A stretch of 64,000 nucleotides of DNA from Eubacterium sp. (GCA_015655975.1 DVEP01000020.1:124001-188000), one strand, 5' to 3'; numbered from the stretch's first letter, positions 1 to 8,963 are shown. The notes: generated by a model from the letters alone, not told the origin. Program-made: numbers and translations.

Positions 1-1258
1 GCGTCATCAATGCATTTGGATGGCAACAATTTTGAATTTGTCCCGACTTGCAAAGGCTCATAAAACGGTCGCCCGTTCTGCCCTCTCTGTAACACGCTGT
101 GCAAAAAGACGGAATATATCCGAAACTCATCAGCCACTGTACAACCTCGTCAAGAGTTCTTTTGTCGGAAACATCAAACTGTTCCGAATTTTCTTCTTCT
201 GCCTCTTCCTCGGCATACCCTCCGACAGAAGTTTTTGACGCTCCGCTGATTTGAGAAACACCGAGTTTGATGACTTTTTCTCGGCACTCTTTACTCTCTC
301 TTGTGGAAATAATCATACCCGTATAAGGAACGGAAACACGAATGCAGGCACAGATTTTAGCAAAAATATCGTCCGAAATCGAGTTGTCAAACGCCGACGG
401 GTCAATATCGTCTGCGTGTTTTATTCTCGGTACGGAAATTGTGTGAGGTCCTACTCCGTGAACAGCCTCCAAGTGTTCGGCGTGCATCAAAAGACCTGCA
501 AACTCGTACTTATAAAGTTCCAGACCGAACAAAACGCCCAGACCTACATCGTCAATACCCGTATTCATTGCCCTGTCCATAGCCTCTGTATGATATGCAT
601 AGTTGTGCTTCGGTCCTGTCGGGTGAAGTTTTTCATAGCTTTCTTTGTGATATGTTTCCTGAAAAAGAATATATGTTCCGATTCCCGCGTCTTTGAGTTT
701 TTTATAATTTTCCTCTGTCGTTGCGGCAATATTTACATTTACTCTTCTGATTGCTCCGTTTTTATGCTTAATTGAGTAAATTGTTTTAATACACTCCAAA
801 ATATACTCAATCGGGTTGTTTACAGGGTCTTCGCCTGCCTCGATTGCAAGTCGCTTGTGCCCCATATCCTGAAGTGCAATAACCTCGTTTTTCACTTCTT
901 CCTGAGTGAGTTTTTTTCTTGCAATATGCTTGTTTTTCAAATGATACGGACAATAGGTACAACCGTTGACGCAGTAGTTTGACAGATAAAGCGGTGCAAA
1001 CATTACAATACGGTTGCCGTAAAAATCTTTCTTAATCTGACTTGCAAGTTCATAGACTTCATTTATTTTTTCCTGATTTTCACAAGCAAGCAAAACAGAC
1101 GCTTCTCTGTGATTAAGTCCTTTTCTTAATTTTGCTTTTTCTATGATTTCATCTACAAGTTTAAGATTGTCTTTGTTTTCTTCGGCATACGCAAGCGTTT
1201 CTCGTATTTCTTCGTCGCTGATGAATTCTTCTGCCTTTAGTGATTTTGGGTTGTACAT
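1..1258 (-). CDS. hydG: [FeFe] hydrogenase H-cluster radical SAM maturase HydG (3' end beyond window)
   Basis: HydG cleaves tyrosine with radical SAM chemistry to supply the CO and CN ligands of the [FeFe]-hydrogenase H-cluster. Reading the minus strand from the ATG at 1258 gives an uninterrupted frame to base 1, so the C-terminus lies outside the window. Near the N-terminus the CX3CX2C radical SAM motif appears as NYCVNGCTYC. Near base 110 and downstream, CTACYREGRTGDRF and CCHPNALMT match the second, C-terminal [4Fe-4S] motif that separates HydG from the related ThiH. A GAAGGA ribosome site lies just upstream. It follows hydE by 14 bases, so the two are probably co-transcribed. HydF is not seen and may lie outside the window. 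Family assignment is firm. Confidence 0.95.
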   Translation of the reverse strand, partial: MYNPKSLKAEEFISDEEIRETLAYAEENKDNLKLVDEIIEKAKLRKGLNHREASVLLACENQEKINEVYELASQIKKDFYGNRIVMFAPLYLSNYCVNGCTYCPYHLKNKHIARKKLTQEEVKNEVIALQDMGHKRLAIEAGEDPVNNPIEYILECIKTIYSIKHKNGAIRRVNVNIAATTEENYKKLKDAGIGTYILFQETYHKESYEKLHPTGPKHNYAYHTEAMDRAMNTGIDDVGLGVLFGLELYKYEFAGLLMHAEHLEAVHGVGPHTISVPRIKHADDIDPSAFDNSISDDIFAKICACIRVSVPYTGMIISTRESKECREKVIKLGVSQISGASKTSVGGYAEEEAEEENSEQFDVSDKRTLDEVVQWLMSFGYIPSFCTACYREGRTGDRFMSLCKSGQIQNCCHPNALMT

Positions 1259-1272
1259 ATAAATTCCTTCTT

Positions 1273-2334
1273 TCAAAATTCCCTATAATCGCCTTTTGAA
1301 TAATTTATTGTTCTGCCTATTTTTTCAAGTTCTTTTTGCAAAATCCGCAAGCCGTCTGCCGACTGCGTAAAAGTTGATTTTTTATTGTCATAAAGCGCGT
1401 ATTTTTTTCTGACATTTTGCGGAGAAAGGTTCGGCATAGTTACATTTGCACCGACCAGAAAACCTTGTGCCGAACCGTTTTTATCTGCCGTGGCAAGCGC
1501 CGTTGTTGACGGTATGTTTGCAAACGGCAAAATCAAACGAACAAGAGCAATCACAAAAAGTGTAAGTTCTGTATTTGCCCCTTTTTCGTTTTCAAACGGC
1601 GTGTCTTTTGCCGGCATAAACGGGCCTATACCCACCATTTCGGGTTTGAAATTTGCCAAAAAAAGCAAATCGTCCGCTATATTTTCAAGTGTTTGAAAAG
1701 GTACGCCCACCATAAAGCCTGCGCCCGTTTGGTAGCCGATTTTTTTAAGGTTTTGCAAACACTTCATTCTGTTTTCAAAACTCATTTCTTTCGGATGAAT
1801 TTTCGAGTACAGACTTTTGTCCGCCGTTTCGTGTCTTAACAAATATCTGTCTGCGCCCGACTCAAAAAGTTTGAGATAGCTTTCGTAACTTCTCTCGCCC
1901 AAAGACAGCGTTACTGCACAGTCGGGAAACATTCTTTTCACTGTTGAAATCAGTCGGCAAAGGAAGTCGTCTGTATAAAACAAGTCTTCTCCGCCCTGAA
2001 AAACAAAAGTGCGAAAACCGAGTTCATACCCGTTTTTACAACAATTAATGATTTCTTCAAAACCGAGCCTGTACCTCTGTGCCGATTTTGAACTGCGACG
2101 AATTCCGCAATATAAGCAATCGTTTTTGCAATACGACGATATTTCTATCAAGCCTCTGATATACACACCGTTTTTAAAATTTTTTTCGCAGACTTCTCTG
2201 CTTTTTTCAAACAAAAAGTCTCTGATACCGTTTCTGTTTTCAAGCAAAAAAACAAACTCGTCTTTTGTCAAAATGTGCTTTTCGCACAACTTTTCAACCA
2301 ATTTTTTTAAATCTTTCATACTGTACCAAACCAA
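1273..2334 (-). CDS. hydE: [FeFe] hydrogenase H-cluster radical SAM maturase HydE
   Basis: Radical SAM enzyme acting on the H-cluster precursor during [FeFe]-hydrogenase maturation. The cluster-binding motif CX3CX2C is at residues 69-76 (YCKNDCLYC), followed by GIRRSS and RYRL as in HydE, and by FQGGED, which carries the glycine-rich SAM-binding segment. The length of about 350 residues is usual. The start is uncertain. The frame given begins with TTG nine bases after the upstream ATP-grasp stop; an ATG five codons later (2319) is equally possible, and neither has a strong Shine-Dalgarno, which suggests translational coupling. It sits between the ATP-grasp pair and hydG. Confidence 0.93.
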   Translation of the reverse strand: MVWYSMKDLKKLVEKLCEKHILTKDEFVFLLENRNGIRDFLFEKSREVCEKNFKNGVYIRGLIEISSYCKNDCLYCGIRRSSKSAQRYRLGFEEIINCCKNGYELGFRTFVFQGGEDLFYTDDFLCRLISTVKRMFPDCAVTLSLGERSYESYLKLFESGADRYLLRHETADKSLYSKIHPKEMSFENRMKCLQNLKKIGYQTGAGFMVGVPFQTLENIADDLLFLANFKPEMVGIGPFMPAKDTPFENEKGANTELTLFVIALVRLILPFANIPSTTALATADKNGSAQGFLVGANVTMPNLSPQNVRKKYALYDNKKSTFTQSADGLRILQKELEKIGRTINYSKGDYREF

Positions 2335-2343
2335 AATTTAAAA

Positions 2344-3108
2344 CTATCCGAGCACACTTTTAATGTACTCGCAATAGTCGGAAATGATGTCTTTTTCACA
2401 AAGCGAATATACCATTCTTGCGCCGACGGAATCTTCTATTTCGTTGAAGACAAACTTGTTTTTGTCAAACAAAAAGTCTATTCCTACAAAGTCGAATTCA
2501 AACAAAGAAATGACTTTGTTCACAACACTTTTCTCTTCTTCACTCAAATTATAGACCTCTGCTTTTCCGCCCATACAAAAATTTGAACGAAAATCGTTTT
2601 CCTGACTTCTCAGACAGGCGCAAACTATTTCATTTCCTATGACATAGACGCGCACATCTTTGCCGAGTGTATCGCAGGGTTTTTGAAAAAGGTACTCGTT
2701 TTCTTTTTCAATATCTTCTATACTTTCAAGTTCTTTTTTATTTTTTACAAGAAAAACATCTTTTCCGCCTTTAGAAAAATTCTTTTTGACTACTGCGGGA
2801 AATTTATTGTAATTTATCGGCAAAATATCAATTTTGTTTTTCTGCATCAATTCATAAGCAAGCGTCTTGTTGTTCGCAATTTTGCTGACATAAGAATTGT
2901 TGAAAACACGAACTCCTTTGTTTTCAAAATACTCTGCTATTTTAAAGTCGTTCGTTCTGTTAATTACATAATCGGCAACTATTTTTTCTTTGTTTTCTTC
3001 AAAATCTTCTTCCAAAAAAAGTGAAACACCGAGATTTTCCCTGTACTTTTTTACGGAAAATTCGTTTCTTTTCGCTTCAAAAGAAGAATATATCAAAATG
3101 CCTTTCAT
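2344..3108 (-). CDS. RimK-like ATP-grasp protein (second of tandem pair)
   Basis: ATP-grasp enzymes join a carboxylate to an amine or thiol through an acyl-phosphate. This 254-residue protein has an N-terminal Rossmann-like segment, the central ATP-binding part (FPAVVKKNFSKGGKDV, then FQKPCDTLGKDVRVYVIG) and the C-terminal metal site region FVGIDFLF ... FNEIEDSVGARM. That last motif departs from the classical ExN pattern kept in the neighbouring paralogue (EVNSNAH). The gene overlaps the upstream ATP-grasp gene by 4 bases and is followed by hydE after 9 bases, so it is embedded in the hydrogenase-maturation operon. The substrate is unknown. RimK-like ligases include peptide- and amino-acid-ligating enzymes, and nothing in the sequence chooses between them. 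Confidence 0.85.
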   Translation of the reverse strand: MKGILIYSSFEAKRNEFSVKKYRENLGVSLFLEEDFEENKEKIVADYVINRTNDFKIAEYFENKGVRVFNNSYVSKIANNKTLAYELMQKNKIDILPINYNKFPAVVKKNFSKGGKDVFLVKNKKELESIEDIEKENEYLFQKPCDTLGKDVRVYVIGNEIVCACLRSQENDFRSNFCMGGKAEVYNLSEEEKSVVNKVISLFEFDFVGIDFLFDKNKFVFNEIEDSVGARMVYSLCEKDIISDYCEYIKSVLG

Positions 3109-3929
3109 TGTGCCAATTCCTTTTTTATATACTCAAAAATAAGTTTTCCGCAGTCAATTCCCGTTGCGTTGTACAAATTTAAAATATGGGCGTTTGAGTT
3201 CACTTCACACACGCTTCCGTCAGTCAAAATATCTACTCCGCAAAAATCAAGTCCCAAAACTTCGGCGCACTTTTCAGCCGTTTCCTTTTCATATTCGGTA
3301 ATTTCCGAACAAGCAGCGCTTCCTCCGTTTGTAACATTTGCACGAAAGTCGTTTTCATTTGTTCTGACCATCTTGCAGACTGCTTTTTTCCCTATAACTT
3401 CTATTCTGCAATCTTTTCCTTGTGAAGACGCTATGAACTTTTGAAGTAAAAACGGTTTTTCCGAAATGTGCGACTCAATTTCCGCCCTGTTTCTGCAAAG
3501 GTACACCTGCTCTCCGAATGAACCGAAACACTCTTTGAAAACAATGGGCAATGACAGTTTCCGAACGGCAAAATCTAAAAACTCTTTGTAGTCCGACTTG
3601 AAAAATGACTTTGGTGCAAACAGAGTTTCGGGTTGTTTTACCTCTCCCAAAAGTTCAATATATGTTTTTGCTTTGTCGTCGCACAACTCGATTGACTTTG
3701 CCGAGTTGAACACACGAAAACATTTTTTTTCAAGCAAGCGAGCCAAATTTACATCTTTGTCCCAAAAAAGAACAAAGTCTGTTTTTAAGCCTTTTGAACA
3801 TATTACCTCTGAATTTGTCATTACTTCTAAAGAAATTCCGCACATTTTTGCAGAATTCACCAAGTGTTCGTTGAGTTTCGTGAATTTATCGGTATTTAAA
3901 AAATGGTTGCACACTAAAATTCCGTTCAT
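3105..3929 (-). CDS. RimK-like ATP-grasp protein (first of tandem pair)
   Basis: A 274-residue ATP-grasp protein and the apparent first gene of the hyd-linked operon. Visible signatures are LPIVFKECFGSFGEQVYLC (ATP-binding lysine and glycine-rich loop), LLQKFIASSQGKDCRIEVIG (central beta strand with the hinge), and LDFCGVDILTDG followed by CEVNSNAH, which carries the Glu and Asn that bind magnesium in RimK-type enzymes. It is clearly paralogous to the next gene, sharing the same architecture and an NDFR[AS]N motif in both, but the metal site differs. The 96-base gap to the divergent purine gene probably holds both promoters. The substrate is not recognisable. Confidence 0.87.
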   Translation of the reverse strand: MNGILVCNHFLNTDKFTKLNEHLVNSAKMCGISLEVMTNSEVICSKGLKTDFVLFWDKDVNLARLLEKKCFRVFNSAKSIELCDDKAKTYIELLGEVKQPETLFAPKSFFKSDYKEFLDFAVRKLSLPIVFKECFGSFGEQVYLCRNRAEIESHISEKPFLLQKFIASSQGKDCRIEVIGKKAVCKMVRTNENDFRANVTNGGSAACSEITEYEKETAEKCAEVLGLDFCGVDILTDGSVCEVNSNAHILNLYNATGIDCGKLIFEYIKKELAQ

Positions 3930-4042
3930 TTATCCGCCCCCTACCGATTGATTATAACATTTTGCCTTGCTTTTTTCAATTAAATGATATATTATAATAT
4001 CTATCTTTAAAGTAAATACAATAAATGAAAAAGGGTGATTTT

Positions 4043-5218
4043 ATGACAGAATACAAACTCAAATACGGTTGCAATCCAAATCAAAGTCCTGCCAGAATTC
4101 ATATGGACGGCAAAGAAATGCCTTTCACGGTTTTAAACGGCAGCGCAGGTTACATCAATCTGCTTGACGCTTTCAACGCTTGGCAGCTTGTTAAAGAACT
4201 GAAAGCGGCAACAGGTCTTGCAAGTGCGGCTTCTTTCAAACATGTAAGTCCCGCAGGCGCAGCAGTTGCGCACCCGCTTACAGAAACAGACAGAAAAGTT
4301 TGTTTTGTCCCTGAAGGACTTGAACTTTCTCCTATTGCGAGCGCTTATGTTCGTGCAAGAGGCTGCGACAGAGTTTCTTCGTTCGGCGACTTTGCGGCGC
4401 TTTCTGACGAATGCGACGAATCTGTTGCTCAATTTCTTGTAAAAGAAGTTTCCGACGGTATCATCGCTCCTTCATACTCTGAAAAAGCGCTTGAAATATT
4501 GAAAAGCAAAAGAAGAGGCAATTACCTCATCATTCAAATCGACCCAGACTATGAACCTGAAGAAATCGAAACAAAACAGGTTTTCGGTATGAAGTTTGAA
4601 CAGAAAAGAAACAATTGTCAAATCACACCCGAACTTTTTGACGAATTGCCCACTCAAATCAAAGAGTTGCCCGAAATCGCTAAAATTGACCTTCTCATTT
4701 CTATGATAACATTAAAATACACTCAATCAAACTCTGTTTGCTACTGTATGGGCGGACAGACAATCGGCGTAGGCGCAGGTCAGCAGTCAAGAATTGCCTG
4801 CACCCGTCTTGCAGGTACAAAAGCAGACAACTACTTCCTTCGAACACATGAAAAAGTAACTTCTTTGCCGTTCATAGAAGGCATCAGAAAATGTGAGGCA
4901 GACAACGCAATCGACCTTTACATTTCCGACGACTGCGAAGAATTGCTCAAAGACGGCGTATGGCAGAGATACTTCACTGAAAAGCCCGCTGTATTTACAA
5001 AAGAAGAAAAAGAAGAATGGCACAAAAATATGACAAATGTTGCACTCGGTTCAGACGCTTTCTTCCCGTTTGAAGACAATATCGAAAGAGCAGTTAAAAG
5101 CGGTGTAAAATATATCGCTCAGCCGGGCGGTTCTGTGAACGACGAAACAGTTATCAAATGCTGCGACAACAACAAAATTGCCATGGCTATGACAGGTATT
5201 CGTCTTTTCCACCACTGA
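4043..5218 (+). CDS. purH: Stand-alone AICAR formyltransferase (phosphoribosylaminoimidazolecarboxamide formyltransferase)
   Basis: Transfers a formyl group from 10-formyl-tetrahydrofolate to AICAR, the ninth step of IMP synthesis. The 391-residue protein corresponds to the C-terminal transformylase domain of bifunctional PurH. The Lys-His catalytic pair is in SFKHVSPAG, and QTIGVGAGQQSRI and FFPFEDNIERA are family motifs. The N-terminal IMP cyclohydrolase (MGS-fold) domain is absent, so ring closure must be done by another protein. The start at 4043 is chosen because AAGGGTGA lies just upstream; an in-frame ATG at 4025 precedes that site. A DUF3006-like gene follows after one base. Confidence 0.92.
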   Translation: MTEYKLKYGCNPNQSPARIHMDGKEMPFTVLNGSAGYINLLDAFNAWQLVKELKAATGLASAASFKHVSPAGAAVAHPLTETDRKVCFVPEGLELSPIASAYVRARGCDRVSSFGDFAALSDECDESVAQFLVKEVSDGIIAPSYSEKALEILKSKRRGNYLIIQIDPDYEPEEIETKQVFGMKFEQKRNNCQITPELFDELPTQIKELPEIAKIDLLISMITLKYTQSNSVCYCMGGQTIGVGAGQQSRIACTRLAGTKADNYFLRTHEKVTSLPFIEGIRKCEADNAIDLYISDDCEELLKDGVWQRYFTEKPAVFTKEEKEEWHKNMTNVALGSDAFFPFEDNIERAVKSGVKYIAQPGGSVNDETVIKCCDNNKIAMAMTGIRLFHH

Positions 5219-5219
5219 T

Positions 5220-5384
5220 ATGGAAGAAAGAATTTATACAGTGTCAAAAATAGAGGGCGAATATGCGACACTAATAGACTGCAACGACAAAAGCGAGATA
5301 TTTATTGCGCTTTCGCTCCTGCCGTTTAACACGGACATCGACACAAAACTTTTATTTAAAAATTTCACATACACTATTATATGA
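5220..5384 (+). CDS. Small DUF3006-like protein
   Basis: A 54-residue protein whose ATG lies one base after the purine gene stop codon, so it is almost certainly translated by coupling. It begins MEERIYTVSKIEGEYATL and continues with an ALSLLPF stretch. This resembles the DUF3006 pattern (a beta strand, 'RIEGDYAV', then 'LPLSLLP'). It has no signal peptide and no cysteine pattern beyond a single residue. The function of the family is unknown to me. A strong terminator follows at about 5420, so it is the last gene of this two-gene unit. The assignment rests on motif memory only. Confidence 0.62.
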   Translation: MEERIYTVSKIEGEYATLIDCNDKSEIFIALSLLPFNTDIDTKLLFKNFTYTII

Positions 5385-5418
5385 TTTAATCGTATGAGAC
5401 AAATTTAATAATAACATA

Positions 5419-5456
5419 GAAAAAGCGACGCAGTTTTTAAATTGCGTCGCTTTTTT
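5419..5456. terminator. Bidirectional rho-independent terminator
   Basis: A perfect stem of AAAAGCGACGCA with TGCGTCGCTTTT around a 10-base loop, with A- and T-runs on both sides. It serves the purine unit from the left and the glycosidase operon from the right. Confidence 0.9.
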
Positions 5457-5477
5457 CTATGCTTGTTATACAGCAAA

Positions 5478-6521
5478 CTAAATCTGACTTCTGTTTATTC
5501 CCAAAGTTTTTGAAACTTTCATCAAGTTATCGACATCGCTTTGTACCAATTTGCCGTTTTTGTTCGGCGGAAGATTTATAACCATCACATTCTGCGTTTT
5601 CTGTAAAATGCGGTAGTTTTTCACAATTTCGTCGGCGTCGGTCAACTGCTTGTTTTCATAACCGTCGCAATAAAACCAACTGAATTCTTTTCTTGAACAG
5701 ATTGTCTGCTCAAAAGGAAGATAGTATTCTTCGCCGTTAAAAGTGTATATTTTCGGGTCGTCTTCTCGGCACATATTGGGGTCCCAAAGTCTGAAATCTG
5801 ACGGAAACATTCTAAGCGGGTCGTACAGTTTGTAATTTTTCGGTTCGTATCGCTTTTTTGGGAAACCCTTTTTTTCGCTGTATTTACCTACAGTGTGATT
5901 GACCCCCATTTGACACATAGGCTGAAGTGTTTTTACAAGACTGTAAATTCTGTCCAACTGCCACGCTCTGCAAGGTTTATCCCATCCGCCGTCGAGCCAA
6001 AGTTCGACAATCTCTCCGTATCTGCCGTCCATCAATTCAGTCAGTTGCTTTTCCATATACTGTACATACGCCTCGTCATTTTTGTAGCACTTTTCGTGTC
6101 TGTCCCACAGAGAATAGTACAAACCGAGTTTGATGCCGTACTTTTGGCAGGCTTTATAAACGGCGTTTACAACATCTGTTTTATTCGGCGAATAGTTGAC
6201 TGAATAGGTTGTTGTGTCGGTGTCCCACAGACAAAAACCGTCGTGATGTTTCGTTATCAGCACAACATAGTTCATTCCTGCCTCATAAGCGGTTTTCACC
6301 CAATTTTCAGCGTCTATGTCAGTCGGTCTGTAACTTTCAATAGGCAGTTTGCCGTTTGACCACTCCGTATTGTTAAATGTATTGATGCCAAAGTGCAAAA
6401 ACATTCCGAACCCGCGCTCAATCTGCGCCTTTTGCCCCTCTGTCGCCTCCAAAGACGGTTTTTGCATTATCGGATACTCTTTAAATGGGTACGGTTTCAT
6501 TTTCTTTTTAAAAAACAGCAT
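5478..6521 (-). CDS. GH29 alpha-L-fucosidase family protein (short form)
   Basis: Retaining exo-alpha-L-fucosidase fold. The (beta/alpha)8 barrel is visible as GMFLHFGINTF (strand 1), ITKHHDGFCLWDT (strand 3, with the HHDGF family signature) and GLYYSLWDRH. The probable nucleophile is the Asp in VELWLDGGW. At 347 residues it lacks the C-terminal beta-sandwich that the longer paralogues here appear to carry. No signal peptide, so it is cytoplasmic. It is the last gene of the operon, 5 bases after the propeller gene. Its N-terminus MLFFKKKMK is nearly the same as that of the upstream gene, so the true start could be the Met at residue 8. Exact linkage specificity cannot be read from sequence. 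Confidence 0.85.
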   Translation of the reverse strand: MLFFKKKMKPYPFKEYPIMQKPSLEATEGQKAQIERGFGMFLHFGINTFNNTEWSNGKLPIESYRPTDIDAENWVKTAYEAGMNYVVLITKHHDGFCLWDTDTTTYSVNYSPNKTDVVNAVYKACQKYGIKLGLYYSLWDRHEKCYKNDEAYVQYMEKQLTELMDGRYGEIVELWLDGGWDKPCRAWQLDRIYSLVKTLQPMCQMGVNHTVGKYSEKKGFPKKRYEPKNYKLYDPLRMFPSDFRLWDPNMCREDDPKIYTFNGEEYYLPFEQTICSRKEFSWFYCDGYENKQLTDADEIVKNYRILQKTQNVMVINLPPNKNGKLVQSDVDNLMKVSKTLGINRSQI

Positions 6522-6526
6522 AATTA

Positions 6527-7594
6527 TTAAACTCTCTCCTTGTCTTCATTTATTTTAAACACATAGCATTGACTTTTCCCGCTTGCGTAAATATCTGCTC
6601 TTGTACAGCCGTAAAAATATTCAGGTTTTCCGTTTTTCATCAGCACACCGGGTCTTTCAAGTTTTGTTGAACGGTCATTGTCGTAAAATGTTGTACTTTT
6701 CGGCAAATTGATATAGTCAGAAAGCACGCCGAAACCTATTTTCGCATTTTCTCTTTTGAAATATCCGTCTTTCATTTCCCACAGTATTCCTGCGCCGAAA
6801 ATACCCGTGTTTTTTCCGAAGTTGTCGGTTGTAAGCAGATAGGTTTTGTCGTCTTGCCGAAAAGCCGTTGCGTCTTCAATATAGTGAATATTATCCATTT
6901 TCGGCTCGTCGCAAATTATATACGGTCCCTCAATATTTTTTGAAGTTGCATAGCCATAGTGCATCTTTTTATTTTGCGCTTTACCTGCTTTAAAAAATAT
7001 GTAGTATGTATCGTCTGTTTTAGTCATGGCAGGGTTTTCCGTTCCCGTTATGCTGTGATATGTCCAATGACTCTGCACCTGCGACTCTCTTACGACAATT
7101 CCGTCTTCTGTCGCAAAATGCCACGGACCGTTCAGAGAATCTGACAACATCAGACCCGTTTTCATTCCGCCTTTTTTCACTCTTTTGTCTTGAACGATAT
7201 AAACAAGAGCGTACACATTGTCAAACTTATAGATTTGAGGATTGTGAGGTGAAGCCTGCCACTCGGGACAAGGCAGATTTTTGTTTGAAAGCACCGTTTC
7301 AACATATTCAAAAGGACCTTCGGGACTGTCGCCGACAAAATGAACAATTTCGCTTTGGGTAAACCAAAGCGCCATTTCCTTTTTAGTTCTCGGCCAGCGA
7401 GAACAAAAAAGATGCACTCTGTTTTCTTCGTCATATATAGGAGAAACACACCAATACCAGTGTTCGTCGTCTGTTACGGAAATTCCTTTGTACTCCAAAT
7501 TCAGCGCCATACGGGAAAACGGCATTTTAACCTTTTTCCCTATTGCAGATTTTAACGGTGCTGTTTTATTTTTCTTAAAAAACAACATAGTCAA
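6527..7594 (-). CDS. Five-bladed beta-propeller glycoside hydrolase-like protein (GH43/62/117-type fold)
   Basis: A 355-residue cytoplasmic protein with repeated propeller-blade motifs: WYWCVSPIYDEENRVHLF, SRWP, ASPHNPQIYKF, GTENPAMTKTDDTYYIFF and YIEDATAFRQDDKTYLL. These patterns, with acidic residues at blade starts (Asp in 'SPIYD', Glu in 'GTENP', Glu-Asp in 'YIEDA'), fit the GH43/GH62/GH117 superfamily often found beside fucosidases and sulfatases. I cannot place it in a numbered CAZy family. It overlaps the upstream GH29 by 4 bases (7591-7594). Its second Met begins MLFFKKNK, echoing the next gene's start. The role is probably trimming of imported oligosaccharides, by context. Confidence 0.75.
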   Translation of the reverse strand: MTMLFFKKNKTAPLKSAIGKKVKMPFSRMALNLEYKGISVTDDEHWYWCVSPIYDEENRVHLFCSRWPRTKKEMALWFTQSEIVHFVGDSPEGPFEYVETVLSNKNLPCPEWQASPHNPQIYKFDNVYALVYIVQDKRVKKGGMKTGLMLSDSLNGPWHFATEDGIVVRESQVQSHWTYHSITGTENPAMTKTDDTYYIFFKAGKAQNKKMHYGYATSKNIEGPYIICDEPKMDNIHYIEDATAFRQDDKTYLLTTDNFGKNTGIFGAGILWEMKDGYFKRENAKIGFGVLSDYINLPKSTTFYDNDRSTKLERPGVLMKNGKPEYFYGCTRADIYASGKSQCYVFKINEDKERV

Positions 7595-8955
7595 TTCTCT
7601 TCCTTAGGTTTATTTTCCAATTTTATTTTAATGATTGTATCGGGTGTATTGAATTTTCTTCCTGCAACAAGAATATGAAGTCTGCCGTTTTTATTTTTTA
7701 TTTTAACTTTTTCCCCCGTCAAACAGGAAAATGATTTTAAAGTATTGTTTTTAAACGGAAGCGAAAAATATGCAATGGGAAGGCATTTCAGCAAGTGCAG
7801 ATACAATGTATTGCCCTTAAAACAGGAAGCATATCTTTTTGTAGGCTTCCACACACCGCCGTTTGTTTTGTAAACGCTTTCGCCGTAATTTTTGAGCCAA
7901 GCGCCGACTTCTTTCATTCGCATTGCCTCATTTTCGGCAATACTTCCGTCCGACTTGCAGCCGATACTCAAAAGATAGTTTCCGTCTCCGCCTGTACAGT
8001 TAAGCAACTGCGCAAGAACTTTTTTCACGCTTTTGATTTTGCTTTGAGAATATGCCCAGTCTTTACCGAGAGGCATACAGGTTTCCCACATTCTGTTGTT
8101 TTGGAAAAAGCCCGTATGACCTTCAGGCGTATCAAAATCGCCAGGTAAACCTGCGCGGTTGTTTATGATTATATGCGGTTGAAGTTCACGAATCATTTTT
8201 TCAAGTTCTTCGGAATTCCACATTTCTTTCGTAAACATTCCGTTATTATACTCGGCGTCCCACCATAACAAGTCTATTTTACCGTAATTAGTCATAAGTT
8301 CACGAACGGTATTGAACATATATTCCTGATAGCGTTTGTGCTTTTCCGTAAGATACCACTCTTTGCCGTCTTTCATTTTAAAAAACGGGTTGGTTTTTGT
8401 CGCAACTGCGTCTGCAACAGGAACAGGCTCATAGTCGGGGTGTGTCCAATCTCGTTTTGAATAGTAAATTCCTATTTTAAGACCCGCCGAACGAAAAGCG
8501 TCTGTAAGTTCTTTCAAATAGTCTTTTCCGTACGGCGAATTTGTGATTTTATACTCTGAATACGCCGTATCCCACATATGAAAACCGTCGTGATGTTTTG
8601 CAATAATCACAACATACTTGAACCCGCTTTTCTTAGCAATATCTGCCCATTCTTTTGCATTGAAATCAGAAAATGCAAGTTGATTTGCCCAACTGTCGTA
8701 CACATTGTCATCAACTGTTTTTCCCCAATACTGCGGGTCGGGCAACTTGTGAGTTTTTCTCGGCCAACTTATATCTACCATACCGACGGCAGAAATTCCG
8801 ACATGGAGAAAAAGTCCGTATTTTGCCTCTTTAAACCACTTTGCATCTTCCTTGCCTGCAAACGGATACGAATTCCATTCTTCATCTGAGAAATATGTAA
8901 ACTCAGCGCCTTGTTTTGATTTGTCAAAATCACTTTTCTTTAATGAATATCCCAT
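7591..8955 (-). CDS. GH29 alpha-L-fucosidase family protein
   Basis: A 454-residue GH29 protein. Barrel landmarks are YGLFLHVGISAVG, IAKHHDGFHMWDT, KIGIYYSKRDW and LLWWDAEYN; the Asp in the last is the likely nucleophile. A trailing region of about 90 residues forms the C-terminal beta-sandwich. No signal peptide is present. It is 8 bases downstream of another GH29 and overlaps the propeller gene by 4 bases. The HHDGF signature is intact, so activity is plausible. The acid/base residue cannot be fixed by eye in this variable family. Confidence 0.88.
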   Translation of the reverse strand: MGYSLKKSDFDKSKQGAEFTYFSDEEWNSYPFAGKEDAKWFKEAKYGLFLHVGISAVGMVDISWPRKTHKLPDPQYWGKTVDDNVYDSWANQLAFSDFNAKEWADIAKKSGFKYVVIIAKHHDGFHMWDTAYSEYKITNSPYGKDYLKELTDAFRSAGLKIGIYYSKRDWTHPDYEPVPVADAVATKTNPFFKMKDGKEWYLTEKHKRYQEYMFNTVRELMTNYGKIDLLWWDAEYNNGMFTKEMWNSEELEKMIRELQPHIIINNRAGLPGDFDTPEGHTGFFQNNRMWETCMPLGKDWAYSQSKIKSVKKVLAQLLNCTGGDGNYLLSIGCKSDGSIAENEAMRMKEVGAWLKNYGESVYKTNGGVWKPTKRYASCFKGNTLYLHLLKCLPIAYFSLPFKNNTLKSFSCLTGEKVKIKNKNGRLHILVAGRKFNTPDTIIKIKLENKPKEEN

Positions 8956-8963
8956 AGTTTCTC

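Noticed and set aside
251..775. 174-codon plus-strand frame
   Set aside because: It is antisense to hydG, rich in Cys and Phe with no family likeness, and has no ribosome site.
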